Assembly: GCF_008704935.1 (NCBI RefSeq) | Contig: NZ_CP023692.1 | Coordinates: 5,831,501 to 5,895,500, forward strand | Origin: Streptomyces vinaceus | GTDB taxonomy: Bacteria > Actinomycetota > Actinomycetes > Streptomycetales > Streptomycetaceae | Length of the DNA stretch: 64,000 nt | Direction of reading: 5' to 3' | Shown here: piece after piece, positions 17,029 to 25,672 of the stretch | Numbering within the stretch: position 1 is the stretch's first letter | How the letters are laid out: the number at the start of each line of letters is the position of its first letter | Made by a program: the position numbers and the translations under genes | The notes under the pieces: generated by a model | Database searches by the model: none | Told to the model about the DNA's origin: nothing | What the model saw: only the letters and a program-made list of their open reading frames with translations

Positions 17029-17811
17029 TCAGGCGAACGCGAGGTTGTACAGACCACCGGCGAGGGCGGCACCGGCGAGCGGGCCGACCACCGGGATCCA
17101 GGAGTATCCCCAGTCGGAGCCGCCCTTGTGGGGAAGCGGCAGCAGGGCGTGGACGATGCGCGGGCCGAGGTCGCGGACCGGGTTGATGGCGTAGCCGGTC
17201 GGACCGCCCAGGGAGAGGCCGATGCCGACGACGACGAAGGAGGTGATCAGGACGCCGATGACGCCGAGGCCCTTGCCGTCGTCCTGGAGGCCCTGGGTCA
17301 GGATCGCCAGGACCAGGACGGCCGTGCCGATTATCTCGGTGGCGAGGTTCTGGACGACGTTGCGGATCTCGGGGCCGGTGGAGAAGACGCCGAGCACCGG
17401 GCCGGCCTGGTCGTGCGGGTGCGGGTCCTCGGGGCCGAGCTTGGCGTCACGGATGTGCTCGGGGTCCGAGAGGTGCGCGGCGAACTGACCGTAGTAGGTG
17501 ACCCACATCAGGACCGCGCCGAGCATGGCGCCGAGGAGCTGGCCGGCGAAGTAGACCGGAACGTCGCTCCAGTCGCTGTTCTTGATCGCAAGGCCGACGG
17601 TGACCGCCGGGTTGAGGTGCGCGCCGGAGAGCGGCGCGGAGACGTAGGCGGCGATGAGAACGGCGAAACCCCAGCCGAACGTGATCGCGAGCCAGCCTGC
17701 GTTCCGGGCCTTGGAGCTCTTGAGCGTCACGGCGGCGCAGACGCCACCACCGAGCAGTGTGAGCAGGGCGGTACCGATGGTCTCGCCGATGAAGATGTCG
17801 GAGCTGGACAC
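17029..17811 (-). CDS. glpF: glycerol facilitator, MIP family
   Basis: A 260-residue inner-membrane channel with six transmembrane segments. The first half-helix motif is a normal NPA (SGAHLNPAVTVG); the second reads NPV (GYAINPVRDLGPR), keeping the Asp after the Arg that marks glycerol-conducting aquaglyceroporins. Substitution of the second Ala is tolerated in some MIP proteins. GTG 17811 follows AAAGGAG closely; the in-frame upstream ATG at 17877 would add a hydrophilic piece. First gene of the operon, with a long (>250 base) upstream region that contains a candidate GylR site. Confidence 0.92.
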   Translation of the reverse strand: MSSSDIFIGETIGTALLTLLGGGVCAAVTLKSSKARNAGWLAITFGWGFAVLIAAYVSAPLSGAHLNPAVTVGLAIKNSDWSDVPVYFAGQLLGAMLGAVLMWVTYYGQFAAHLSDPEHIRDAKLGPEDPHPHDQAGPVLGVFSTGPEIRNVVQNLATEIIGTAVLVLAILTQGLQDDGKGLGVIGVLITSFVVVGIGLSLGGPTGYAINPVRDLGPRIVHALLPLPHKGGSDWGYSWIPVVGPLAGAALAGGLYNLAFA

Positions 17812-17937
17812 CCGCGACTCCTTTGTCTTACGTCCAGGGGTGTGCGGACACCGGGTCCCGTCCGGTGGTCCGCGCACTCGGTGAGTGGTTCACCGGTCCA
17901 TGGCCTTGCCACACCCTAACGCGTATTGCCGGTAGGT

Positions 17938-17954
17938 GTTCGACAATGCCGACC
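17938..17954. promoter_or_regulatory. candidate GylR operator upstream of glpF
   Basis: GTTCGACAATGCCGACC matches 15 of 17 bases with a sequence in front of gylR (18919-18935) and has imperfect dyad symmetry (GTTC ... GACC). It lies 127 bases before the glpF start. GylR is known to repress both the glycerol operon and its own gene; the exact site is inferred from the repeat. Confidence 0.5.
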
Positions 17955-18128
17955 GATGAACGGCAGTTTTCATCCCAGGTGAAGAAGGCGTCAAGGGTTG
18001 TCCAGGCCTAAGTGTCGGATCGTTACCACTAGGTACGATCAGCCAAACTCGGCCATCGGATGGCCGGAATATGGCGAAAAGAGGGCAGAAAGCAGCCAAG
18101 GGGTGGCCGAGAACGCTCTGTGCGGGGC

Positions 18129-18896
18129 CTAGAACCGGCCCGCGCCGAGATCGCGTGAAACGGCCCGTGCGCAGTCCCGCACGGACGCCACGAGGCTCGC
18201 CCGGGGCTCCCCGGCCTCCCCGCACACCCGCTCCACCGCGCCGGCGACCGCCACCGCGCCCACCGGCATCCGGCGCCGGTCGTGGATCGGCGCCGCCACC
18301 GAGGCGACGCCCTCCCAGGTCTCCTCCACGTCCGCGGCCCAGCCGCGCGCCCGGGTCAGGTCGAGGATCTCCTCGAAGCCCGCGCCGTCGGTGACCGTCC
18401 GCGGGGTGAACGCCTCGCGCTCCGCCTCCAGCGCCTCCGTGTGGGCGACCGGGTCGTACGCGGACAGCACCTTGCCCAGGGCCGTGGAGTGCAGCGGCTG
18501 CATGGCCCCCACCTCCAGCACCTGGCGGCTGTCGTCCGGGCGGAACACGTGGTGCATGATCAGCACCCCGCTCTTGTGGAGCACGCCCACGTACACGCTC
18601 TCGCCGCTCGCCCGGGCCAGGTCGTCCGTCCAGACCAGGGCGCGGGCGCGCAGCTCGTGCACGTCCAGGTAGCTGTTGCCCAGGCGCAGCAGCTCCGCGC
18701 CCAGCTGGTAGCGGCCCGAGGCGGGGTCCTGCTCCACGAAGCCCTCGGCCTGCAGCGTGCGCAGGATCCCGTGCGCCGTGCCCTTGGCCAGGCCCAGGGA
18801 ACTGGCCACGTCCGAGAGGCCCAGCCGGCGCTCACCGCCCGCCAGGAGTCGCAGCATCGCAGCGGCTCGTTCGAGCGACTGGATGTTCCGTGCCAT
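18129..18896 (-). CDS. gylR: IclR-family glycerol regulator GylR
   Basis: A 255-residue transcription factor. An N-terminal winged helix-turn-helix (about 6-65: SLERAAAMLRLL ... GLSDVASSLGLAKGTAHGILRTL) precedes the IclR effector domain (80-245), with LHSTALGKVLSAY and GVASVAAPIHDR as family landmarks. Position and similarity identify it as GylR, the substrate-responsive repressor of the glycerol operon in S. coelicolor. It is read in the same direction as glpFKD, from its own promoter, with 317 bases between its stop and glpF. Confidence 0.9.
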   Translation of the reverse strand: MARNIQSLERAAAMLRLLAGGERRLGLSDVASSLGLAKGTAHGILRTLQAEGFVEQDPASGRYQLGAELLRLGNSYLDVHELRARALVWTDDLARASGESVYVGVLHKSGVLIMHHVFRPDDSRQVLEVGAMQPLHSTALGKVLSAYDPVAHTEALEAEREAFTPRTVTDGAGFEEILDLTRARGWAADVEETWEGVASVAAPIHDRRRMPVGAVAVAGAVERVCGEAGEPRASLVASVRDCARAVSRDLGAGRF

Positions 18897-18918
18897 CGCG
18901 CAGCCTCCTGCTGACGTA

Positions 18919-18935
18919 GTTCGACAATGCTGAAC
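18919..18935. promoter_or_regulatory. candidate GylR operator upstream of gylR
   Basis: GTTCGACAATGCTGAAC has perfect GTTC/GAAC arms around a 9-base centre and lies 22 bases upstream of the gylR start codon. Its near copy stands before glpF. Autoregulation through this site is inferred. Confidence 0.5.
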
Positions 18936-19068
18936 AGTATCGGCCCATGTCGACCTTGTGCATGGTTGGGCAACTGTTCAGGCCTCCGTCGACCAGGTGA
19001 CCCCTGGCAGACCCCCGCGCACAGAATGCAGTCCGCCACGTGGGACGGCACCACCGGGGCCGGTGCCG

Positions 19069-19113
19069 CGCGGTTACCCTGACCGCGTGCACCCTTGACA
19101 CAGCGAGGGTGCA
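19069..19113 (+). promoter_or_regulatory. two tandem hairpins in the metH leader
   Basis: A 6-bp stem (19069-19074 with 19082-19087) is followed at once by a perfect 8-bp stem (19088-19095 with 19106-19113, loop 10), ending 35 bases before metH. I could not match it to a B12, SAM or SAH riboswitch consensus. It may be an unrecognised leader element. Confidence 0.4.
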
Positions 19114-19148
19114 AAGCCGACAGCCGTCGCATCCCAGGGAGCACAACC

Positions 19149-22100
19149 ATGGCCTCGTTGCCGAACCCGCCCGCCGACACCCAGACCCGGGCAGACGCCC
19201 TCCGCGAGGCGCTCGCGACCCGCGTGGTCGTCGCCGACGGAGCCATGGGAACGATGCTCCAGGCGCAGGACCCCTCCATGGAGGACTTCCAGCAGCTCGA
19301 AGGCTGCAACGAGGTCCTGAACGTCACCCGCCCCGACATCGTGCGCTCCGTCCACGACGCGTACTTCGCGGTGGGCGTGGACTGCGTCGAGACCAACACC
19401 TTCGGCGCGAACTTCGCCGCCCTCGCCGAGTACGACATCCCCGAACGCAACTTCGAGCTGTCCGAGTCCGGCGCCCGCATCGCCCGCGAGGTCGCCGACG
19501 AGTACACCGCCGAAACCGGGCAGCAGCGCTGGGTCCTCGGCTCCATGGGCCCCGGCACCAAGCTGCCCACCCTCGGCCACATCGACTACGCGACCATCCG
19601 CGACGCCTACCAGGTCAACGCCGAGGGCCTGATCTCCGGCGGGGCCGACGCCCTGCTCGTCGAGACCACCCAGGACCTCCTGCAGACCAAGTCCTCCATC
19701 ATCGGCGCCCGCCGCGCCATGGAAGCCCTCGGCGTCTCCGTCCCGCTGATCTGCTCCGTCACCGTCGAGACCACCGGCACCATGCTGCTGGGCTCCGAGA
19801 TCGGCGCCGCGCTCACCGCGCTGGAGCCGCTCGGCATCGACATGATCGGCCTGAACTGCGCCACCGGCCCCGCCGAGATGAGCGAGCACCTGCGCTACCT
19901 GGCCCGCAACGCGCGCATCCCGCTCTCCTGCATGCCCAACGCCGGCCTGCCCGTCCTCGGCAAGAACGGCGCGCACTACCCGCTGTCCGCCGCCGAGCTC
20001 GCCGACGCCCAGGAGACCTTCGTCCGCGAGTACGGCCTCTCCCTCGTCGGCGGCTGCTGCGGTACGACGCCCGAGCACCTGCGCCAGGTCGTCGAGCGCG
20101 TCCGCGAGCTCAGCCCGGCCGTCCGCGAGCCCCGCCCGGAGCCCGGCGCGTCCTCCCTCTACCAGACCGTCCCCTTCCGCCAGGACACCGCGTACATGGC
20201 GATCGGCGAGCGGACGAACGCCAACGGCTCCAAGAAGTTCCGCGAGGCCATGCTGGAGGCCCGCTGGGACGACTGCGTCGAGATGGCCCGCGACCAGATC
20301 CGCGAGGGCGCGCACATGCTCGACCTGTGCGTGGACTACGTCGGCCGCGACGGCGTCGCCGACATGAAGGAGCTCGCCGGCCGCTTCGCCACGGCCTCGA
20401 CGCTGCCCATCGTCCTGGACTCCACCGAGGTTCCCGTGATCCAGGCGGGCCTGGAGAAGCTGGGCGGCCGCGCCGTCATCAACTCGGTGAACTACGAGGA
20501 CGGCGACGGCCCCGACTCCCGCTTCGCCAAGGTCACCCGCCTGGCCCGCGAGCACGGCGCCGCGCTCATCGCGCTGACCATCGACGAGGAGGGCCAGGCC
20601 CGTACCGTCGAGCACAAGGTCGCCATCGCCGAGCGCCTGATCGCCGACCTGACCGGCAACTGGGGCATCAACGAGTCCGACATCCTCATCGACACGCTGA
20701 CCTTCACCATCTGCACCGGCCAGGAGGAGTCCCGCAAGGACGGCATCGCGACGATCGAGTCGATCCGCGAGCTCAAGCGCCGCCACCCGGACGTGCAGAC
20801 CACGCTCGGCCTGTCCAACATCTCCTTCGGCCTGAACCCGGCCGCCCGCGTCCTGCTGAACTCCGTCTTCCTCGACGAGTGCGTCAAGGCGGGCCTGGAC
20901 TCGGCGATCGTCCACGCCAGCAAGATCCTGCCCATCGCGCGCTTCGACGAGGAGCAGGTCAGCACCGCCCTCGACCTGATCTACGACCGCCGCGCCGAGG
21001 ACTACGACCCGCTCCAGAAGCTGATGGCCCTCTTCGAGGGCGTCAACACCAAGTCCCTCAAGGCCGGCCGAGCCGAGGAGCTCATGGCGCTCCCGCTCGA
21101 CGAGCGGCTCCAGCGCCGCATCATCGACGGCGAGAAGAACGGCCTGGAGGCCGACCTCGACGAGGCCCTGCAGACCAGGGCCGCGCTCGACATCGTCAAC
21201 GACACCCTGCTGGAGGGCATGAAGGTCGTCGGCGAGCTGTTCGGCTCCGGCCAGATGCAGCTGCCGTTCGTCCTTCAGTCCGCCGAGGTCATGAAGACCG
21301 CGGTCGCCTACCTCGAACCGCACATGGAGAAGACCGACGACGAGGGCAAGGGCACCATCGTCCTCGCCACCGTCCGCGGCGACGTCCACGACATCGGCAA
21401 GAACCTCGTCGACATCATCCTCACCAACAACGGCTACAACGTCGTCAACATCGGCATCAAGCAGCCGGTCTCCGCGATCCTGGAGGCCGCGCAGGAGCAC
21501 AAGGCCGACGTCATCGGCATGTCCGGCCTCCTCGTGAAGTCCACCGTGATCATGAAGGAGAACCTGGAGGAGCTCAACCAGCGCAAGCTGGCGGCCGACT
21601 ACCCGGTGATCCTCGGCGGCGCCGCCCTCACCCGCGCCTACGTCGAACAGGACCTCCACGAGATCTACGAGGGCGAGGTCCGCTACGCCCGCGACGCCTT
21701 CGAGGGCCTGCGCCTGATGGACGCCCTGATCGCCGTCAAGCGCGGGGTCCCCGGCGCCTCCCTGCCCGAGCTCAAGCAGCGCCGCGTCGCCAAGCGGGAC
21801 ACCCCGCTCCCGCAGGTGGAGGAGGCCGAGGAGAAGGGCGGCCGCTCCGACGTCGCCGTCGACAACCCGGTCCCGACCCCGCCGTTCTGGGGCACCCGCG
21901 TGGTCAAGGGCATCCCGCTCAAGGACTACGCCTCCTGGCTCGACGAGGGCGCGCTGTTCAAGGGCCAGTGGGGCCTCAAGCAGGCCCGCGCCGGCGGTGC
22001 CACGTACGAGGAGCTCGTCGAGAGCGAGGGCCGGCCGCGGCTGCGCGGCCTCCTGGAGAAGCTGCACACCGAGAACCTGCTCGAAGCCGCGGTGGTCTAC

Positions 22101-22661
22101 GGGTACTTCCCCTGCGTCTCCAAGGGCGACGACCTGATCATCCTCGACGACGACGGCAACGAGCGGACCCGCTTCACCTTCCCGCGCCAGCGCCGCGGCC
22201 GGCGCCTGTGCCTCGCCGACTTCTTCCGCCCGGAGGAGTCCGGCGAGACCGACGTGGTCGGCCTGCAGGTGGTCACGGTCGGGTCGAAGATCGGCGAGGC
22301 CACCGCCAAGCTGTTCGAGTCCGACTCCTACCGCGAGTACCTGGAGCTGCACGGCCTGTCGGTCCAGCTCGCCGAGGCCATGGCCGAGTACTGGCACGCC
22401 CGCGTCCGCGCCGAGCTCGGCTTCGGCGGCGAGGACCCGGCCGCCGTCGAGGACATGTTCGACCTGAAGTACCGCGGCGCCCGCTTCTCACTGGGCTACG
22501 GGGCCTGCCCCGACCTGGAGGACCGCGCCAAGATCGCCGACCTCCTCCAGCCGGAGCGCATCGGCGTCCACCTCTCCGAGGAGTTCCAGCTCCACCCGGA
22601 GCAGTCCACCGACGCGATCGTCATCCACCACCCCGAAGCGAAGTATTTCAACGCACGCTGA
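19149..22661 (+). CDS. metH: cobalamin-dependent methionine synthase
   Basis: A 1170-residue modular cytoplasmic enzyme transferring the methyl group of methyltetrahydrofolate to homocysteine. Homocysteine domain with zinc ligands Cys237, Cys303 and Cys304 (GGCCGTTPEH); pterin domain starting near 350 (ERTNANGSKKF); cobalamin cap and Rossmann domains with DVHDIG at 745-750, His747 being the lower axial cobalt ligand; C-terminal SAM-binding reactivation domain (about 920-1170) ending in ERIGVHLSEEFQLHPEQSTDAIV. ATG 19149 is preferred because the in-frame start at 19095 lies within a leader hairpin. A perfect terminator follows. Confidence 0.96.
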   Translation: MASLPNPPADTQTRADALREALATRVVVADGAMGTMLQAQDPSMEDFQQLEGCNEVLNVTRPDIVRSVHDAYFAVGVDCVETNTFGANFAALAEYDIPERNFELSESGARIAREVADEYTAETGQQRWVLGSMGPGTKLPTLGHIDYATIRDAYQVNAEGLISGGADALLVETTQDLLQTKSSIIGARRAMEALGVSVPLICSVTVETTGTMLLGSEIGAALTALEPLGIDMIGLNCATGPAEMSEHLRYLARNARIPLSCMPNAGLPVLGKNGAHYPLSAAELADAQETFVREYGLSLVGGCCGTTPEHLRQVVERVRELSPAVREPRPEPGASSLYQTVPFRQDTAYMAIGERTNANGSKKFREAMLEARWDDCVEMARDQIREGAHMLDLCVDYVGRDGVADMKELAGRFATASTLPIVLDSTEVPVIQAGLEKLGGRAVINSVNYEDGDGPDSRFAKVTRLAREHGAALIALTIDEEGQARTVEHKVAIAERLIADLTGNWGINESDILIDTLTFTICTGQEESRKDGIATIESIRELKRRHPDVQTTLGLSNISFGLNPAARVLLNSVFLDECVKAGLDSAIVHASKILPIARFDEEQVSTALDLIYDRRAEDYDPLQKLMALFEGVNTKSLKAGRAEELMALPLDERLQRRIIDGEKNGLEADLDEALQTRAALDIVNDTLLEGMKVVGELFGSGQMQLPFVLQSAEVMKTAVAYLEPHMEKTDDEGKGTIVLATVRGDVHDIGKNLVDIILTNNGYNVVNIGIKQPVSAILEAAQEHKADVIGMSGLLVKSTVIMKENLEELNQRKLAADYPVILGGAALTRAYVEQDLHEIYEGEVRYARDAFEGLRLMDALIAVKRGVPGASLPELKQRRVAKRDTPLPQVEEAEEKGGRSDVAVDNPVPTPPFWGTRVVKGIPLKDYASWLDEGALFKGQWGLKQARAGGATYEELVESEGRPRLRGLLEKLHTENLLEAAVVYGYFPCVSKGDDLIILDDDGNERTRFTFPRQRRGRRLCLADFFRPEESGETDVVGLQVVTVGSKIGEATAKLFESDSYREYLELHGLSVQLAEAMAEYWHARVRAELGFGGEDPAAVEDMFDLKYRGARFSLGYGACPDLEDRAKIADLLQPERIGVHLSEEFQLHPEQSTDAIVIHHPEAKYFNAR

Positions 22662-22693
22662 CGCGGACCGACGTAGACTTGTCGGTCCCATAC

Positions 22694-22747
22694 AGGCCGG
22701 TCGCCTGTTCCCCGGGGGAATGCCCATGGGGAAGAGGCGACCGGCCT
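22694..22747 (+). terminator. terminator after metH
   Basis: Perfect 13-bp stem (22694-22706 with 22735-22747) enclosing a further GC-rich pairing segment, 32 bases beyond the metH stop. Confidence 0.75.
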
Positions 22748-22776
22748 TCTCGTCCCCTGAGAGAGGTGTGTGCCGG

Positions 22777-23478
22777 ATGACCAGCACCGTTCCCGCGCCC
22801 GTGGCCCGTACGGCCGACGGGCATGCCCTGCAGGCGGTGCTGCTGGACATGGACGGCACCCTCGTCGACACCGAGGGCTTCTGGTGGGAGATCGAGGTCG
22901 ACGTCTTCGCCGAGCTCGGCCACCGCCTGGAGGAGTCCTGGCGCGATGTGGTCGTCGGCGGGCCGATGACCCGTTCGGCCGCCTTCCTCATCGAGTCCAC
23001 CGGCGCCGCCGTCACCATCGGGGAGCTGAGCGTCCTGCTCAACGAGCGCTTCGAAGCGCGCATCGCCGATCAGGTCCCGATGATGCCCGGCGCCGAGCGG
23101 CTGCTGGCCGAGCTGGCCCGGCACAACGTGCCCACCGCCCTCGTCTCCGCCTCGCACCGCCGCGTCATCGACCGGGTGCTGCGCGCCCTGGGCCCCGAGC
23201 GGTTCGCGCTGAGCGTCGCCGGCGACGAGGTGGCCCGTACGAAGCCGCACCCCGACCCGTACCTGCTCGCCGCCCGCGCCCTCGGCGCCCACCCCTCGCG
23301 CTGCGCGGTCATCGAGGACACCGCGACGGGGGTGGCCTCCGCGGAGGCGGCCGGCTGCCGGGTGGTGGCCGTGCCCTCCGTCGGCGTCATCGCACCGGCG
23401 CCGGGCCGTACGATCGTCCGCTCACTGGAGGACGTGGACCTTCCGTTCCTGCGCTCCCTCATCACTCCGATGAACTGA
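22777..23478 (+). CDS. HAD-family phosphatase (beta-PGM-like)
   Basis: A 233-residue cytoplasmic HAD hydrolase. Motif I LLDMDGTLVDTEG has the nucleophile Asp24 and acid/base Asp26; motif II is in ALVSASHRR; the Lys of motif III is in ARTKPHPDPYLLAA; motif IV is CAVIEDTATGVASAEAAG. The alpha-helical cap (about 33-95) is of the beta-phosphoglucomutase type. Substrate unknown, probably a small phosphorylated metabolite. ATG 22777 is chosen because the earlier in-frame ATG sits in the metH terminator stem. Confidence 0.88.
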   Translation: MTSTVPAPVARTADGHALQAVLLDMDGTLVDTEGFWWEIEVDVFAELGHRLEESWRDVVVGGPMTRSAAFLIESTGAAVTIGELSVLLNERFEARIADQVPMMPGAERLLAELARHNVPTALVSASHRRVIDRVLRALGPERFALSVAGDEVARTKPHPDPYLLAARALGAHPSRCAVIEDTATGVASAEAAGCRVVAVPSVGVIAPAPGRTIVRSLEDVDLPFLRSLITPMN

Positions 23479-23590
23479 CCGCATACGCTCAGTGCCGAAC
23501 GGAATGGCGGTGTGACCGAGGCCCCACGGAAGGATCTTCCGTTCCATGGCCTGGAGGCTGAAATTCCATCCTTTCCGTGGCAGTTGAGTC

Positions 23591-23642
23591 GGGTGACCTT
23601 TGTCACCCGCCAAGCCCCCGACGGACCTGTCCGGGGGCTTGG
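23591..23642 (+). terminator. tandem hairpins after the HAD gene
   Basis: A 6-bp stem (23591-23596 with 23603-23608) and a stronger 10-bp stem (23610-23619 with 23633-23642). Together they probably end the HAD transcript. The rest of the 480-base gap (23479-23958) shows no convincing gene; a near-palindromic CGGAAGGATCTTCCG at about 23525-23539 is the only other structure I noticed. Confidence 0.6.
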
Positions 23643-23958
23643 AAACCTGCCTTTGTGTCCGGATTGATCAGCTCCTGACCGAATCTGCGGCGACCGGCAC
23701 ATAAACAGCCAGTCCGCACCCATCACCGTGCGATTACGCCCCAAGTCCTGCCAGTTCAAGCCATCCCCTCCCAGAGCACTAATGTCGACGCGGGCACTAC
23801 GCCGCACCTCTGCTGTCCCGGACACACACCCATGTGCCGGAACCGCGTGGACCGATCGTCACAACACCGGCCCGATCGTTCCGCCCTGAACGGGCGACCG
23901 CCGCGAAGTGCCCTTTACGCCGCTTTGAGCAAGTGCCGGTATAGGGAGTACTTCCAGC

Positions 23959-25563
23959 ATGAACCGCAAGACCCTGGTGCTGACGGCCGCGGCCGGACTG
24001 CTCACCCCCACGCTCGCCGCCTGCGGCAGCACGAGCGGAGGCGCAGCGGGATCCGGAGTGATCGTCGTCGGAACCACCGACCGGTACGAGGCGGCCGACT
24101 ACGCCCCCGCACCGCTCGACCCGGCCTACGCCTACGACGCCGGCGCCTGGAACATCCTGCGGCAGACCGTCCAGACCCTGATGCACACCCCGCGCGGCGG
24201 CGGCCAGCCCGTCCCCGAAGCGGCCTCCGACTGCCGCTTCACCGACGCCGGCAACGAGAGCTACCGCTGCACCCTGCGCCCCGGCCTCAAGTTCGCGAGC
24301 GGCGAGCCCCTCACGGCCAAGGACGTCAAGTTCTCCATCGACCGCGTCCTCGCCATCAAGGACGAGAACGGCCCCTCCTCGCTGCTCTCCACCCTCGACA
24401 CCGTCGAGGCGAAGTCCGCCGACACCGTCGTCTTCCACCTGAAGACCCCGGACGCGACCTTCCCGTACAAGCTCTCCACCCCCGCCGCCGGCATCGTCAG
24501 CGAGAAGAACTACGACGCCAAGAAGCTCCGCGAGGGCTTCGCCGTCGACGGCTCCGGCCCGTACACGATGAAGGCCGAGGTCAAGGACAACCACCTCGTC
24601 CGCGCCGTCTTCAGCAAGAACCCGAACTACAAGGGCGACCTGAAGCTGCAGAACGACAAGGTCGAACTGCGCACCTTCGACGACTCCGCCGCCATGGGCA
24701 AGGCCCTGACCGCTGGATCCGTCCACATGGTCTCGCGCACCCTGTCGCCCGCCCAGATCACCGAGTTCGCCGGCAAGCCCCCCAAGGGCGTCAAGCTGGT
24801 CCCGATGCCCGGCCTGGAGATCCGCTACATCGGCTTCAACACCGATGCCCCCGGCGTCAAGGACAAGGCCGTCCGCCAGGCCCTCGCCGCCGCCGTCGAC
24901 CGCAACGCGATCATCGACAAGGTCTACGGCAAGGCCGCACAGCCCCTGTACTCCCTGGTCCCCAGCTCCGTCCCCGGCCACGTCAACTCCTTCTTCAACA
25001 AGTACGGCGAGGCCAACACCGCCAAGGCCGCCGACCTGCTGAAGGCCGCCGGGATCAAGACCCCGGTCAAGCTGACGCTGAACTACACCAAGGACCACTA
25101 CGGCGACGGCACGGCCACCGAGTTCGAGATCCTCAAGAACCAGCTGAACTCCACCCAGCTGTTCGACGTCACCGTCCAGGGCTCCGAATGGTCCGACTTC
25201 CGGCCCGCCCAGAAGAAGGGCGACTACGCCGCCTACGGGCTCGGCTGGTTCCCCGACTACCCCGACGCCGACAACTTCCTCGCCCCGTTCCTGGAGCAGG
25301 ACAACTTCCTGGGCACGCCGTACGCCAACGCCGCGGTGCGCACCAAGCTCATCCCCGAATCCCGGCGCGCCGTCGACCGCAACGTCGCCGTCCCCGCGAT
25401 CACGGAGATGCAGGACATCGTCGCCGAGGACGTGCCCGTCCTGCCCCTGTGGCAGGGCAAGCAGTACGTCGCCGCGCGCGACGGGATCACCGGAGTGGAG
25501 TGGTCGGTCAACGCCATCTCCGACCTCCAGCTGTGGGAACTCGGCCGCGGCGTCAGCGGCTGA
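23959..25563 (+). CDS. ABC-type peptide/solute-binding lipoprotein (SBP family 5), copy 1
   Basis: A 534-residue extracytoplasmic lipoprotein: signal peptide with lipobox LAAC, lipidated Cys22, then the two-lobe family 5 (DppA/OppA) fold. Landmarks are LRPGLKFASGEPLTAKDVKFS (broken here into the usual family pattern), the GLGWFPDYPDADNF segment (about 428-441) and the C-terminal VPVLPLWQGKQYV. Ligand unknown (oligopeptides or similar). No permease or ATPase gene is next to it; its paralogue follows 109 bases downstream. ATG 23959 follows GGGAG. Confidence 0.88.
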   Translation: MNRKTLVLTAAAGLLTPTLAACGSTSGGAAGSGVIVVGTTDRYEAADYAPAPLDPAYAYDAGAWNILRQTVQTLMHTPRGGGQPVPEAASDCRFTDAGNESYRCTLRPGLKFASGEPLTAKDVKFSIDRVLAIKDENGPSSLLSTLDTVEAKSADTVVFHLKTPDATFPYKLSTPAAGIVSEKNYDAKKLREGFAVDGSGPYTMKAEVKDNHLVRAVFSKNPNYKGDLKLQNDKVELRTFDDSAAMGKALTAGSVHMVSRTLSPAQITEFAGKPPKGVKLVPMPGLEIRYIGFNTDAPGVKDKAVRQALAAAVDRNAIIDKVYGKAAQPLYSLVPSSVPGHVNSFFNKYGEANTAKAADLLKAAGIKTPVKLTLNYTKDHYGDGTATEFEILKNQLNSTQLFDVTVQGSEWSDFRPAQKKGDYAAYGLGWFPDYPDADNFLAPFLEQDNFLGTPYANAAVRTKLIPESRRAVDRNVAVPAITEMQDIVAEDVPVLPLWQGKQYVAARDGITGVEWSVNAISDLQLWELGRGVSG

Positions 25564-25672
25564 GCCGACGGCACGGCAGTAGGGCAGCACGGCAGTACGG
25601 CAGGACCGGCGGCGGGTGTCGCAGGCCGGCGCAAACGAAACAATTCGACCGACTCTGAAGGACGTTCGCGTG

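Noticed and set aside
19021..19148. Cobalamin or SAM/SAH riboswitch before metH
   Set aside because: No B12-box or SAM/SAH core could be matched, and the leader seems short for a B12 riboswitch; kept only as an unassigned structured leader.
19040..22780. Long alternative-frame ORF over metH (1246 codons) and an antisense one of 1107 codons
   Set aside because: metH is complete with all domains; the others are shadows.
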